From: CAYOBW01 sp964402115
GTDB lineage: Bacteria > Verrucomicrobiota > Kiritimatiellia > UBA8416 > CAYOBW01
Direction: 5' to 3'
Assembly (NCBI GenBank): GCA_964402115.1
Contig: CAYOBW010000130.1
Span: 1-18,793 of the forward strand
Length of the DNA: 18,793 nucleotides
The translations under genes were made by a program, and so were the position numbers. This document shows, piece by piece, positions 1-6,602 of this stretch (the first letter of the stretch is position 1; each line of letters opens with the position of its first letter). A model generated the notes under the pieces. That model had not been told where the DNA came from. It worked only from the letters and a program-made list of their open reading frames with translations, and searched no databases.

Positions 1-40
1 GGAAGAGCGAAAGGGTTGAGGGAGGAATGCCCACTCGGCG

Positions 41-127
41 TCGGGGTCGGTATCGAATCCCCCTTCGATGCGTTCAGGGAAGCAAGCCGGAGAGGAAGGT
101 CGACCCCGATACCGATACCGACCCCGA
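41..127. repeat. 15-bp inverted repeat with GATACC-rich units
   Basis: The 15 bases at 41-55 (TCGGGGTCGGTATCG) recur as an exact reverse complement at 113-127. The right arm follows further CCGATA hexamer units (106-121), so this is a short low-complexity repeat cluster more than a simple hairpin. An open frame across it reads PIPIPTP, which is a by-product of the hexamers and not a protein. I infer a non-coding intergenic repeat; no gene could be supported in 1-239. Confidence 0.6.
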
Positions 128-182
128 TGGGAACCGGAGAAGGCGGAGAAGATGAAGACGCCAACACCGCTTACCAGTACTC

Positions 183-204
183 CTCATTCCGCCCTCGGAA
201 TGAG
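183..204. terminator. Perfect 9-bp stem, 4-nt loop (possible terminator)
   Basis: CTCATTCCG (183-191) pairs exactly with CGGAATGAG (196-204) around the loop CCCT. It lies 35 bp upstream of the lipoprotein start. On the plus strand it is followed by GAAACC and not by a T run, so intrinsic termination of a gene left of the window is possible but not proven. Confidence 0.4.
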
Positions 205-239
205 AAACCTGTGAAGCTTGACGTTGGATTTAGAATGAG

Positions 240-686
240 ATGAACAGGATAGTGGAAATCGCCGCGTTGATCGCATCGGCGCTCCTGTGTGGCTGCACCA
301 CACACACGACTACCGACGACGGCATGAAACCCCTTCCGTTCACACCGTGGGGTGTGGGATACTCCGTCGTGGTCGAGTCGCCGACGGAACTGACGGGGCA
401 GACAAATGCAGGCGGTCGGTGCTCCTTCGAGTCGAGTGGTAGGAGCGGCCATGTGTTTGCGGGCACGCGATGCGAGTTCCGAGAAATCCCGATGCAGGAC
501 GAGAAGTGGCAGCTCTTCGGGCCGGGCGGAATGGGCGGCGGGCGGCCCTACTGGGGAAGATACCGCATTCGGGCCGCGCCCCTCGGCCTGGAGTTGGTTT
601 TCTTCGATGCGGACCAGGTGCCAGTGTGGACGCGCACATTCACCAACACATGCAGGGGGACAATCCAACCTCCGCCTCCAAACTAG
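240..686 (+). CDS. Putative small lipoprotein, unknown function
   Basis: 148 aa. I do not recognise the family. The N-terminus has a short charged start (MNR), a hydrophobic stretch (about residues 5-16) and LCGC at 16-19, which reads as a lipobox with Cys19 as the likely lipidated residue; the protein would then be anchored to a membrane on the outer side of the cytoplasmic membrane. The mature part is rich in Gly and Pro, holds a few further Cys that could form disulfides, and ends in a PPPPN tail. Start: ATG at 240, with only a weak purine-rich stretch upstream and no clear Shine-Dalgarno. The stop codon (684-686) sits in the left arm of a stem-loop. No partner gene is nearby: it stands alone between repeat clusters and opposite in strand to the lyase gene. 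The reading frame is plausible, but the lack of a recognised domain leaves some doubt. Confidence 0.55.
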   Translation: MNRIVEIAALIASALLCGCTTHTTTDDGMKPLPFTPWGVGYSVVVESPTELTGQTNAGGRCSFESSGRSGHVFAGTRCEFREIPMQDEKWQLFGPGGMGGGRPYWGRYRIRAAPLGLELVFFDADQVPVWTRTFTNTCRGTIQPPPPN

Positions 687-722
687 CGTCGCTAGCTCGC
701 TTCGCTCGCAGTTTGAGGCAGG
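671..722. repeat. Stem-loop over the stop codon of the lipoprotein gene
   Basis: GCCTCCAAACT (674-684) pairs with AGTTTGAGGC (710-719) with one bulged C; the enclosed 25 nt are themselves rich in CGCT/AGCG units. It covers the TAG at 684-686. It could act as a transcript-end structure, though no T run follows, or be one member of the palindromic repeats that fill the next 250 bp. Confidence 0.5.
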
Positions 723-749
723 CGTTCGGCAGCGGAGGAGACCGCACCG

Positions 750-873
750 TGAACCTTGTCGTGAACTGCCCTCCGACTGACTACAGCGTGGTCTTTGTCG
801 TGAACCAACTCGGCGCAGTTCGCGACAAGGTTGACGGAGTAGTCGGAGGCGAGGTAGTTCGCGACGAAGTTCA
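750..873. repeat. 124-bp imperfect palindrome of four GTCGYGAACY modules
   Basis: GTCGTGAACT (758-767) and GTCGTGAACC (797-806) lie on the plus strand; the same 10-mer occurs inverted as AGTTCGCGAC at 817-826 and 856-865. Both pairs are 39 bp apart and all four are symmetric about position 811.5. The inner arms (795-805 and 818-828) match at 10 of 11 positions and the outer arms (750-770 and 853-873) at about 17 of 21. In addition, 752-769 and 815-832 are inverted copies with one mismatch. This is a structured repeat element, possibly REP-like; function unknown. Confidence 0.7.
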
Positions 874-929
874 GGGGATAGGGAAGAAGGCCGCATCGTC
901 CTCGTCCTCAGTGAGCGCAGCGAACGGTC

Positions 930-966
930 CTCGTCCTCGAAGCTGGCGAGGGGATTCGAGGACGAG
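930..966. repeat. 12-bp perfect inverted repeat, 13-nt spacer
   Basis: CTCGTCCTCGAA (930-941) is exactly reverse-complemented at 955-966. A further TCGTCCTC occurs upstream (about 902-909), so the left arm belongs to a small direct-repeat cluster. It lies beyond the 3' end of the lyase gene on the minus strand and could serve as a downstream terminator, but there is no T run. Confidence 0.5.
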
Positions 967-1121
967 TGCGGGGGCCTGGCTTGCGCGAGCGGGGGAACGA
1001 AGCGTGACAGCGGCAGATCTGTGCGAACCAGCCGTCGGAAGGTACCGCCTCGCGATCCACTACGTCGCCTGGGTCTGCGAGAAAGCCGACGGTCTGACGG
1101 GCAACCACCGCCCGGCCTCCG

Positions 1122-3560
1122 CTAAAGCCCGGTCGCCACGGCGGGGGCGGGGGTGAGGGCGGCATCGGCCGCGCGCAGGGCGGCCACGCGCCGTCCATCG
1201 GGGGCCGTGACCACGACTTCGACGGGATTCGCGGCATCCTGCGCGAGGGTGATGCGGACCGCGCCACGCGCCGTTTCCGCCGTCACCACGAACCGCCCGC
1301 CCGCCTGCTCCAGTCGCGCCGGCCCCGGCGCCGGCTGGCTCACCCGGTAAGGCCGCACGACCGTCACGAAGCTCTGCTGCGCCGCCGCCTCGGGAGCGGT
1401 GGCGGTCAGGTGCCATTCGCGCAGCTTGATCTTGGGCCGCGGCGGCACGTCGAACTGGTCCGTCTGCCGCAGCTCCAGCCCGGCCGGCGCCAGGAAGGCC
1501 ACCCGGCAGGCGGCCCGGCCGTTCGTGATCGCGATGTCGCCCTGGGCGCGCACATCCATGGCCACCGGCGCATGCAGCCGCCACTCGAAGCGGTGCGGCG
1601 CCGGGGCGCACAGCTCGTCGTAGATCACGATCAGGTCGGGCTTGACGAACACAACGTGCCGGGCGAACCGGTCCAGCTTGCCGCCATACGCCTCGGCCGC
1701 CTCCCCCGCAACGTAGTCGAGCGCCGGCGAGGTGTGGAACCCGGTCAGGCGCCCGCGCGCGCCCATGGTGCGCTTCCCCTGCCCTTCGCCGTCGTCGAAC
1801 GTGATGCTGTTGACCGACTTCGTGGCCCACATCCAGTCACGGTGGTGGGCGCTACCGTACTGGTCGCGGCGGCCGGTCGGGATCAGCAGACGCTCGCCGT
1901 AGGCGTACAGCAGGAAGCTGTTCTGCGCGTCGTAGCCATGGCTGTGCGTGCCGAACGGACTGCTCTTGAAGACGATTTCGACGTTGTTCGAGGACGCGGT
2001 GAGGTCCGTGTTGAGCACGGCCTGCCCGATGCCGCGGAAGACGATGGAACTCGGCAGGTTGGTCGGCGCCACGGGGGTCACCGGCTTCCGCCCGCCACGC
2101 AGGAACTCCAGGTAGCCCATTTCCGCCCCGGGCCGAGGCTTCGCGGGCGGGCGCGCGCCCGCCTGCTCCGCGTACCACTGCCAGTGACCGTTGCCCGTGA
2201 GCGACGCGAAGTCGCCCGCGAGCTCGGCGATGCCGCGCCCCGGCGCGCGGTCGCACAAATCGCCCATCCCGCCGGCGGGCGCCCCCGGCGGCAGCAGGTA
2301 GAGCGGGTAGTAGCCGATCTTCGCGAAGTAGGGCAGGGCGAACACGTCCACGCCGGTCGCCGTACGGAGCGCGTCCGCCCAATGCGCGAAGCGGCCGATG
2401 TAGCTGCACCAGTACGAGCTGCCCTCGTGCCAGCCGCCGTCGTCGTCGTTCCAGACGGGGTAGGTGCAGAACTGCTTGTTGATGACGAACCACAGCCAGT
2501 CGGCCGCCTCGGGCACCTCGCCATGGAAGGCGATGGCCGCTTCGCCGAGCTTGTGCCAGGCCCGGTTGGCGTGGCTTTCGTACGGCTGCCAGAACTGCTT
2601 CCGGCTGAGATGCTCGTACATGTCGCGGCCGCGGACGGCGACAACCGCCTGGCACCGCGTGCGCTCCTCCGCCGTGAGCAGGTCGTGCACGAAGGTGTAC
2701 GTGCGGGCAAAGTGGTACATGAACGGCAAGCCCGCCTCGTCGTTGTATTTGAACCCGGTGCTGCCGCGCGGGTCCCAGGCCGCCGCGTCCAGCAGCAGGC
2801 GCCGCGCCAGCTGGCCGTAGGCAGGGTTCCCGCCCAGCCGATGGGCAAAGCCCAGGGTGGCCGCGCCGTCCAGCGCCGCGATCGTGTACTCGCGATTGCC
2901 CCACCACATCTTCATCCACTCGTCGCTCTCGCGCGCCAGTCCCTCCGGGTAGAGCGGCGGCTCGGCGGAGGGCGGCGGCTGTTTCAGGAGGCGATCGCAG
3001 CGCCTCGTCAGGGCGGCGAAGTCCGCCGCCCGGGCGCCGTTCGCGAGGGACCGCAGGGCCGCCACCTGCTCCGGCCGCACAAACAGGCGCGGGTGCGCGA
3101 CGGGCAGGCGCGCCAGCACCTGCGCCCGCGACGGCAGCGGGAAGACCGTCGCGCTGCCATCCAGGCGAAACGTCCGCACGCGACTCCACTCCGACGTCAT
3201 GCCCCGGGCGGTGGCGTAGCGAAAGCGCCAGTGCCAGACGCCCGCCGACAGCGCCTGCGTCGGGCAGCAGGCATTGAAGATCAGGCCCGTATAGGCCAGC
3301 GAGCCACGGACCAGGGCGGGGTCGGGCGCAAGCGCCAGCTGGTACGTCGCCGCCTCCTTCTGCGGCCGCCAGACGAAAGCCGGCGGGTTGCGTGTGACGG
3401 GTTGACCGTCAAAAGGCCGGAAGCCCCACTCCCCCGGCACGGCCGGAGTTTCATCCGGCACGAGCGGAGCCCCCGCCAGTGTCGTTCCGCCCGCGACCGC
3501 GACCGCCACCGCCGCCGCCAGCGCCAACAAGCCTTGATGCAACCAGCCCTTGCGTTTCAT
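1122..3560 (-). CDS. Secreted heparinase II/III-like polysaccharide lyase (DUF4962-type)
   Basis: 812 aa from the ATG at 3560; a GTG/ATG-independent upstream start at 3596 would add 12 residues before the signal peptide and is less likely. A Sec signal peptide is visible (KRK, then a Leu/Ala-rich core to about residue 30). Next comes an Fn3-like N-terminal part (about 35-140) typical of DUF4962 proteins, an alpha/alpha-toroid (about 150-480) with SHANRAWHK (329-337) and NDDDGGWHEGSSYW (371-384), and a beta-sandwich of the heparinase II/III type starting near 500 with FGTHSHGYDAQNSF (536-549), a conserved His/Tyr-bearing stretch of this fold. Family members cleave uronic-acid-containing polysaccharides by beta-elimination in the periplasm or outside the cell. 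The substrate cannot be told from sequence. It stands alone: no sulfatase, SusCD or transporter gene is next to it, so it is not part of a classic utilisation locus within the window. Confidence 0.88.
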   Translation of the reverse strand: MKRKGWLHQGLLALAAAVAVAVAGGTTLAGAPLVPDETPAVPGEWGFRPFDGQPVTRNPPAFVWRPQKEAATYQLALAPDPALVRGSLAYTGLIFNACCPTQALSAGVWHWRFRYATARGMTSEWSRVRTFRLDGSATVFPLPSRAQVLARLPVAHPRLFVRPEQVAALRSLANGARAADFAALTRRCDRLLKQPPPSAEPPLYPEGLARESDEWMKMWWGNREYTIAALDGAATLGFAHRLGGNPAYGQLARRLLLDAAAWDPRGSTGFKYNDEAGLPFMYHFARTYTFVHDLLTAEERTRCQAVVAVRGRDMYEHLSRKQFWQPYESHANRAWHKLGEAAIAFHGEVPEAADWLWFVINKQFCTYPVWNDDDGGWHEGSSYWCSYIGRFAHWADALRTATGVDVFALPYFAKIGYYPLYLLPPGAPAGGMGDLCDRAPGRGIAELAGDFASLTGNGHWQWYAEQAGARPPAKPRPGAEMGYLEFLRGGRKPVTPVAPTNLPSSIVFRGIGQAVLNTDLTASSNNVEIVFKSSPFGTHSHGYDAQNSFLLYAYGERLLIPTGRRDQYGSAHHRDWMWATKSVNSITFDDGEGQGKRTMGARGRLTGFHTSPALDYVAGEAAEAYGGKLDRFARHVVFVKPDLIVIYDELCAPAPHRFEWRLHAPVAMDVRAQGDIAITNGRAACRVAFLAPAGLELRQTDQFDVPPRPKIKLREWHLTATAPEAAAQQSFVTVVRPYRVSQPAPGPARLEQAGGRFVVTAETARGAVRITLAQDAANPVEVVVTAPDGRRVAALRAADAALTPAPAVATGL

Positions 3561-3660
3561 CCCGCGGAGAGTGCCCCGCCGCGCCCCACGGGGCAAGGGG
3601 AAAATCCCGCGGGGGGTAATGCCTCAGAAGCTGTGACGCAGGGGGGCATAACGGCGGAGA

Positions 3661-3707
3661 CCGCCGTCTCCACGTTCCGTCGCCTGCCCGCGCGATGGAG
3701 ACGGCGG
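3661..3707. repeat. 12-bp perfect inverted repeat in divergent promoter region
   Basis: CCGCCGTCTCCA (3661-3672) is exactly reverse-complemented at 3696-3707 with a 23-nt spacer. A second small stem, CGGCGG/CCGCCG, overlaps its left arm (3652-3666). It lies about 100 bp upstream of the lyase start, so it may be an operator or leader structure for that gene, or an intergenic repeat. Confidence 0.5.
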
Positions 3708-3937
3708 GCTCCGAACAGGTTGCCAGCCGATTGACGACGACGACGACGATTCGGAAACGCACCACGGTAGAGTGAATCAACACGCCCTGCAGGCGGTTCT
3801 TCGGCCGTCATGCGAATGCCGTGTCGCCCCCCCCGACCATTGACAGGCCCTCCTCCCCGTGACACGCTTGCCTCTGCTGGAAAGACTTGGAGCAGGCAAA
3901 GCAGACGGCGTGAGCACGGCGCCCCACGCCTTATCAA

Positions 3938-4019
3938 GCTGTACGACGCTGTCACGTTTGCTGTGACGTCGGCTGTAAGCTGACGTTTGCAGTGGTGACA
4001 GTGACTGAGCCATCACTGT
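3938..4019 (+). promoter_or_regulatory. Repeated GCTGT-nACG elements and dyad upstream of sigma gene
   Basis: Within 48 bp the sequence shows GCTGTACG (3938), GCTGTCACG (3948), GCTGTGACG (3960) and GCTGTAAGCTGACG (3972). ACGTTTGC occurs twice, 29 bp apart (3954-3961 and 3983-3990). GTCAC/GTGAC (3951-3967) and ACAGTGA/TCACTGT (3998-4004 and 4013-4019, 8-nt spacer) are dyads. Clustered repeats directly before an ECF sigma start suggest operator or auto-regulated promoter elements; the actual -35/-10 boxes could not be assigned. Confidence 0.45.
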
Positions 4020-4031
4020 TTGGTGGTCCGC

Positions 4032-4697
4032 ATGGACGCAAGCCGGGAAAAAGAGTTGCTCGACCGCTGCCGCACGGATCCGGAGGCATTCGGCGAGCTG
4101 TACGACGCGCACTTTGACGCGATCTTTCGCTACATCCTGCATAGGGTGGGCAACGTTACGGTCGCGCAGGACCTGACGTCGCAGACCTTCTTCAAAGCCG
4201 TGCGGCGGCTCGGGGGGTTCATGTGGCGGGGGATAGCGGTGTCGGCCTGGCTGTACCGGGTGGCGGGCAACGAGGTGAACAGCTACCTGCGCCGCCACTA
4301 CCGACGCAAGAAGCATGAGGAGCCCTGGGCGGACTACATGGAGGCGGTCAACCACGTCTCCCCCGATCAGGAAGCGCAGGACGCGGAAGCCGAGGTCAAA
4401 CGCAACGAGTTGTACGGGGTGCTCAACCGACATATTCAACGGCTGGACGAGGTGGATCAGAGCATATTGACGCTCAGGTACTTCGAAAAGAAAAGCTACG
4501 GGGAAATCGCCCAGATCCTGGGCAAGCGTGAAGGAACGATGCGCATGCGCGCCAGCCGGGCGCTGGATCGGCTGAAGGACTTCTTGGCAGAGGAGGAGAT
4601 TGACTATGAACACTATCGAGAAACTCTTGGAACGGACCACGCTCCCACAGGTCCAAGTCCCCTATTTCAAACAGAGGCTGCGAGCACGGCTCCTTGA
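4032..4697 (+). CDS. ECF-type RNA polymerase sigma factor
   Basis: 221 aa. Sigma-70 region 2 spans about residues 20-90 (LYDAHFDAIFRYIL, then VAQDLTSQTFFKAV, then SAWLYRVAGNEVNSYLRR) and region 4 about 120-182, with a helix-turn-helix in SYGEIAQILGKREGTMRMR (155-173). Only regions 2 and 4 are present, as in extracytoplasmic-function sigma factors, which redirect RNA polymerase once an anti-sigma factor lets go. Start: ATG 4032 preceded by GGTGG; TTG 4020 or GTG 4023 in the same frame are possible but weaker. The last 30 residues, after RLKDFLAEEEIDYEHYR, are Pro/Thr-rich and are read from DNA that also encodes the start of the next gene (92-nt overlap). It heads an operon with a probable anti-sigma factor and a PDZ protein. 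The exact ECF group is not assigned. Confidence 0.92.
   Translation: MDASREKELLDRCRTDPEAFGELYDAHFDAIFRYILHRVGNVTVAQDLTSQTFFKAVRRLGGFMWRGIAVSAWLYRVAGNEVNSYLRRHYRRKKHEEPWADYMEAVNHVSPDQEAQDAEAEVKRNELYGVLNRHIQRLDEVDQSILTLRYFEKKSYGEIAQILGKREGTMRMRASRALDRLKDFLAEEEIDYEHYRETLGTDHAPTGPSPLFQTEAASTAP
4591..4598 (+). promoter_or_regulatory. Strong ribosome binding site inside sigma gene
   Basis: AGGAGGAG lies 7 nt before ATG 4606 and within the sigma-factor coding sequence. It fixes the start of the next gene at 4606 and not at TTG 4600, and implies efficient independent or coupled translation of the putative anti-sigma factor. Confidence 0.75.
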
Positions 4698-5163
4698 CCG
4701 TATCGAGGTGGCAGTGCCGACGTTCGGACTGGCCTTCGGGGTCTCGGCCGCCCTGGCGGCCATCCTGCTCGTGGCCGTGACGCTGTTCGTGCTGCGGCCG
4801 GAGATCCCGCAGCGCATCCGCCTGGCCCTGCGCGGCGAGTCGCGCCCCGCGGCGGTCGAACCGGGCGTGCAGCCCTCTGTGGAACCGGCGCTGGCGACGA
4901 CGGTCCCCCGCACCCCGCCCGTCGCGCCGCCCGCGCTGATGGCCGAGACGGTTACGATTCCGCGCATCGAAATGGTGCCGTCCGACCCCGATGCCGAACT
5001 GATCCGTCGCGTGGCCAGGGCTGCCGCGGACGGCGCCCCTCTGGATGCCCGCCCGGTGGGCGGCGTGCATGTGCGGGAGTATGAACTCAGCGATGGACAA
5101 CGCGTGATGGTCGTGGACCAGGTACGCTCCAAGCCCGTCCAGCCGGTCATGAACTACTACTGA
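4606..5163 (+). CDS. Single-pass membrane protein, probable anti-sigma factor
   Basis: 185 aa. Residues 1-38 are charged and probably cytoplasmic (YFKQRLRARLLDR), 39-63 form one clear transmembrane helix, and 66-185 would be periplasmic: a Pro/Ala/Val-rich linker (about 80-115) followed by a compact end with EYELSDGQRVMVVDQV. It lacks the zinc-binding HxxxCxxC motif of many anti-sigma factors. Function is inferred from position (directly behind and overlapping an ECF sigma gene) and topology (short inner segment, one helix, outer domain, as in RseA/RsgI-like regulators); I see no family-specific motif. The N-terminal segment is short for sigma binding (about 38 aa), which is unusual. The strong ribosome binding site at 4591-4598 sets the start. 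The next gene follows after 23 nt. Confidence 0.7.
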   Translation: MNTIEKLLERTTLPQVQVPYFKQRLRARLLDRIEVAVPTFGLAFGVSAALAAILLVAVTLFVLRPEIPQRIRLALRGESRPAAVEPGVQPSVEPALATTVPRTPPVAPPALMAETVTIPRIEMVPSDPDAELIRRVARAAADGAPLDARPVGGVHVREYELSDGQRVMVVDQVRSKPVQPVMNYY

Positions 5164-5186
5164 GACCTGAAAGGGAGTGAGGTTTC

Positions 5187-5909
5187 GTGAAAAACACGCT
5201 TGTCCTGGCCATCCTGCTGATCTTGGGCAACCAGCTCTCCCGGGCGCAGAGCGCTGGCGTCAACGCGCAGGTCCGCATCTTCACCAACGTCGGCACGCAT
5301 GCGCAGCACCGCCTGCCCCCGCTGCCCTCCAGCCGGGATTTCACCAAGACCGTCGTGCTGAATCCCACCACGCGCCCGTACATGGGGCTGCTGTTCCGCG
5401 ACCTCACCCCGCAGCTGGCGGACTTCTTCGAGATCAGCGGCAGCGGCGCGCTCGTGGAAGCCACCGAACCCGCCGGCCCGGCCGAGCAGGCCGGCATCAA
5501 GGCCGGTGACATCATCACCGCGCTGGACGGCCTTTCGGTGACGAACCGGGAGAACATTTTCGCGCGGCTTGACGCGCATAAGCCTGGCGACGCGCTTACC
5601 GTCGCGCTGTTTCGCAAGGGCCAATCACGCACCGTGAACCTGACGCTGGCCGCCCGCCCGACGCAAAGCGGCACCGTCAGCATGCAGATCGAGGGGGACA
5701 CGGCAGTCGGTCAGTCGGCCGTCTACGGCAGTTCCGAGACGATTGACGTCGGCGCGCTCATGCGGGCGTTGCGCCTGCACATGCCCACCCCTCCTTCCCT
5801 GCCCGGCCCCGGCCATGCCGCGTACACCAACCTGCAGCAGGAGATCAACCAGCTGCGGTCCGAATTGCAGCAGTTGCGCATGGTCGTCGAGAAACTCCAG
5901 AAACCCTGA
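5187..5909 (+). CDS. Secreted PDZ-domain protein with C-terminal coiled coil
   Basis: 240 aa from a GTG start (AAGGGAGTGAGG upstream). A cleavable Sec signal is likely (hydrophobic 4-16, RAQS at 19-22). A PDZ domain spans about 64-155: PYMGLLF is the carboxylate-loop type segment, AGPAEQAGIKAGDIITALDG the typical helix and turn, and GDALTVALFRKGQSRTVNLTL the closing strands. PDZ domains of this HtrA/DegS type bind C-termini of exposed or misfolded envelope proteins. There is no trypsin-like or metalloprotease domain, so it is not DegS or RseP itself. Residues 213-238 (LQQEINQLRSELQQLRMVVEKL) form a heptad coiled coil that suggests oligomerisation. As third gene of the sigma operon it may sense or modulate the signal acting on the anti-sigma factor; that role is inference. 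Confidence 0.85.
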   Translation: MKNTLVLAILLILGNQLSRAQSAGVNAQVRIFTNVGTHAQHRLPPLPSSRDFTKTVVLNPTTRPYMGLLFRDLTPQLADFFEISGSGALVEATEPAGPAEQAGIKAGDIITALDGLSVTNRENIFARLDAHKPGDALTVALFRKGQSRTVNLTLAARPTQSGTVSMQIEGDTAVGQSAVYGSSETIDVGALMRALRLHMPTPPSLPGPGHAAYTNLQQEINQLRSELQQLRMVVEKLQKP

Positions 5910-5936
5910 CGCTTGGCGCCCGGCGCTTGGGACGCT

Positions 5937-6602
5937 TCACCTCGCGGCCACGGACTCCCTCAGCTGGCGCACGGCGGTGGTGGCCTGTTCGCTGTGGCGA
6001 CGGATTTGCTCCCAGCGACCGGCCGATATGTCTTCCTTGCGGGCCATCCAGGTGCCGCCTACGGCCGCCACGATCGGGCAGGCGAGGTACGGGGCCAGGT
6101 TCTCGAACTTCACCCCGCCCGTGGGCACGAACCGTACCCCGGTATGTCCATAGGGTCCGGCCCAGGCGGTCAGCGTGGCAACGCCGCCCAGGTTCTCAGC
6201 GGGAAAATACTTGAGAAGCCGGCAGCCCAGCGCCAGGCCCTGCTCCACTTCCGACGGGGTGGCCACGCCTGGCACGAAGAACAGGCCGGCGTCCTGGGCG
6301 CATTTGACGATGTCCGGGTTCAGCCCCGGGGCCAGGGCAAAGCGCGCGCCCGCCTCAACGGCCGCCCGCACCTGCTCCCTGGTCAGCACCGTGCCGGCGC
6401 CTACCAGCATACCCGGACGTTCCGCGCTGAGCTGCCGCAGGGCCTCTGCCGCCACCGCCGTGCGGAACGTGATCTCGATGATCGGCAGTCCGCCCCCAAG
6501 CAGGGCATCGGCCAACGGAAGCGCGGCGTGCACGGACGCCAGGGATATCGCCGGCACAATCCCGACAGACTCGATTACGCTTTGCACGGCCGGATTCGTC
6601 AT
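5937..6602 (-). CDS. eda: KDPG/KHG aldolase
   Basis: 221 aa, the usual length of the family. It cleaves 2-keto-3-deoxy-6-phosphogluconate to pyruvate and glyceraldehyde 3-phosphate (Entner-Doudoroff pathway, uronate catabolism) and/or 4-hydroxy-2-oxoglutarate, in the cytoplasm. The class I aldolase barrel is clear: IIEITFRT with Glu43 and Arg47, GAGTVL (68-73), APGLNPDIV (91-99), LKYFPAE with the Schiff-base Lys131, and PTGGV (160-164). These correspond to the catalytic Glu, Arg and Lys of E. coli Eda. Its start codon overlaps the stop of the upstream phosphodiesterase gene by 4 nt (ATGA), so the two are translated together. It ends 27 bp from the convergent PDZ gene. No KDPG kinase or phosphogluconate dehydratase gene is in the window, so substrate preference stays open. 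Confidence 0.93.
   Translation of the reverse strand: MTNPAVQSVIESVGIVPAISLASVHAALPLADALLGGGLPIIEITFRTAVAAEALRQLSAERPGMLVGAGTVLTREQVRAAVEAGARFALAPGLNPDIVKCAQDAGLFFVPGVATPSEVEQGLALGCRLLKYFPAENLGGVATLTAWAGPYGHTGVRFVPTGGVKFENLAPYLACPIVAAVGGTWMARKEDISAGRWEQIRRHSEQATTAVRQLRESVAAR

Larger units (their letters stand above)
687..1121. other. Intergenic, repeat-rich, no supported gene
   Basis: This 435-bp gap lies between the 3' ends of two convergent genes. Open frames run through it on both strands, but none has a ribosome binding site or recognisable protein motifs, and their composition follows the repeats. It contains the four-module palindrome at 750-873 and the dyad at 930-966; 967-1121 shows nothing I can name. 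Confidence 0.6.
3561..4031. other. Divergent intergenic region, 471 bp
   Basis: This gap separates the lyase gene (minus) from the sigma operon (plus) and must hold both promoters. It contains the dyad at 3661-3707, a short (GAC)n run at 3732-3748, and the repeated elements at 3938-4019. A TTGACA occurs at 3840-3845, but no matching -10 box lies 15-19 bp beyond it. No protein-coding frame is supported. Confidence 0.6.

Noticed and set aside
16..243. 75-codon plus-strand frame with PIPIPTP
   Set aside because: The translation mirrors the GATACC hexamers; no ribosome binding site and no motif.
750..873. CRISPR array
   Set aside because: Modules are only 10 bp, inverted in the second half, and separated by non-uniform spacers; no cas gene.
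171..896. 241-codon minus-strand frame opposite the lipoprotein gene
   Set aside because: Composition follows palindromic repeats and Arg-rich antisense reading; no domain, no plausible start signal.
470..1156. 228-codon plus-strand frame across the repeat region
   Set aside because: Overlaps the lipoprotein gene and the palindromes; its middle is a translation of the repeat modules.
1410..3734. 774-codon plus-strand frame opposite the lyase gene
   Set aside because: Arg/Gln-rich antisense shadow typical of GC-rich DNA; the minus strand holds the recognised family.
3840..3845. TTGACA as a -35 box for the sigma operon
   Set aside because: No acceptable -10 sequence at 15-19 bp spacing.
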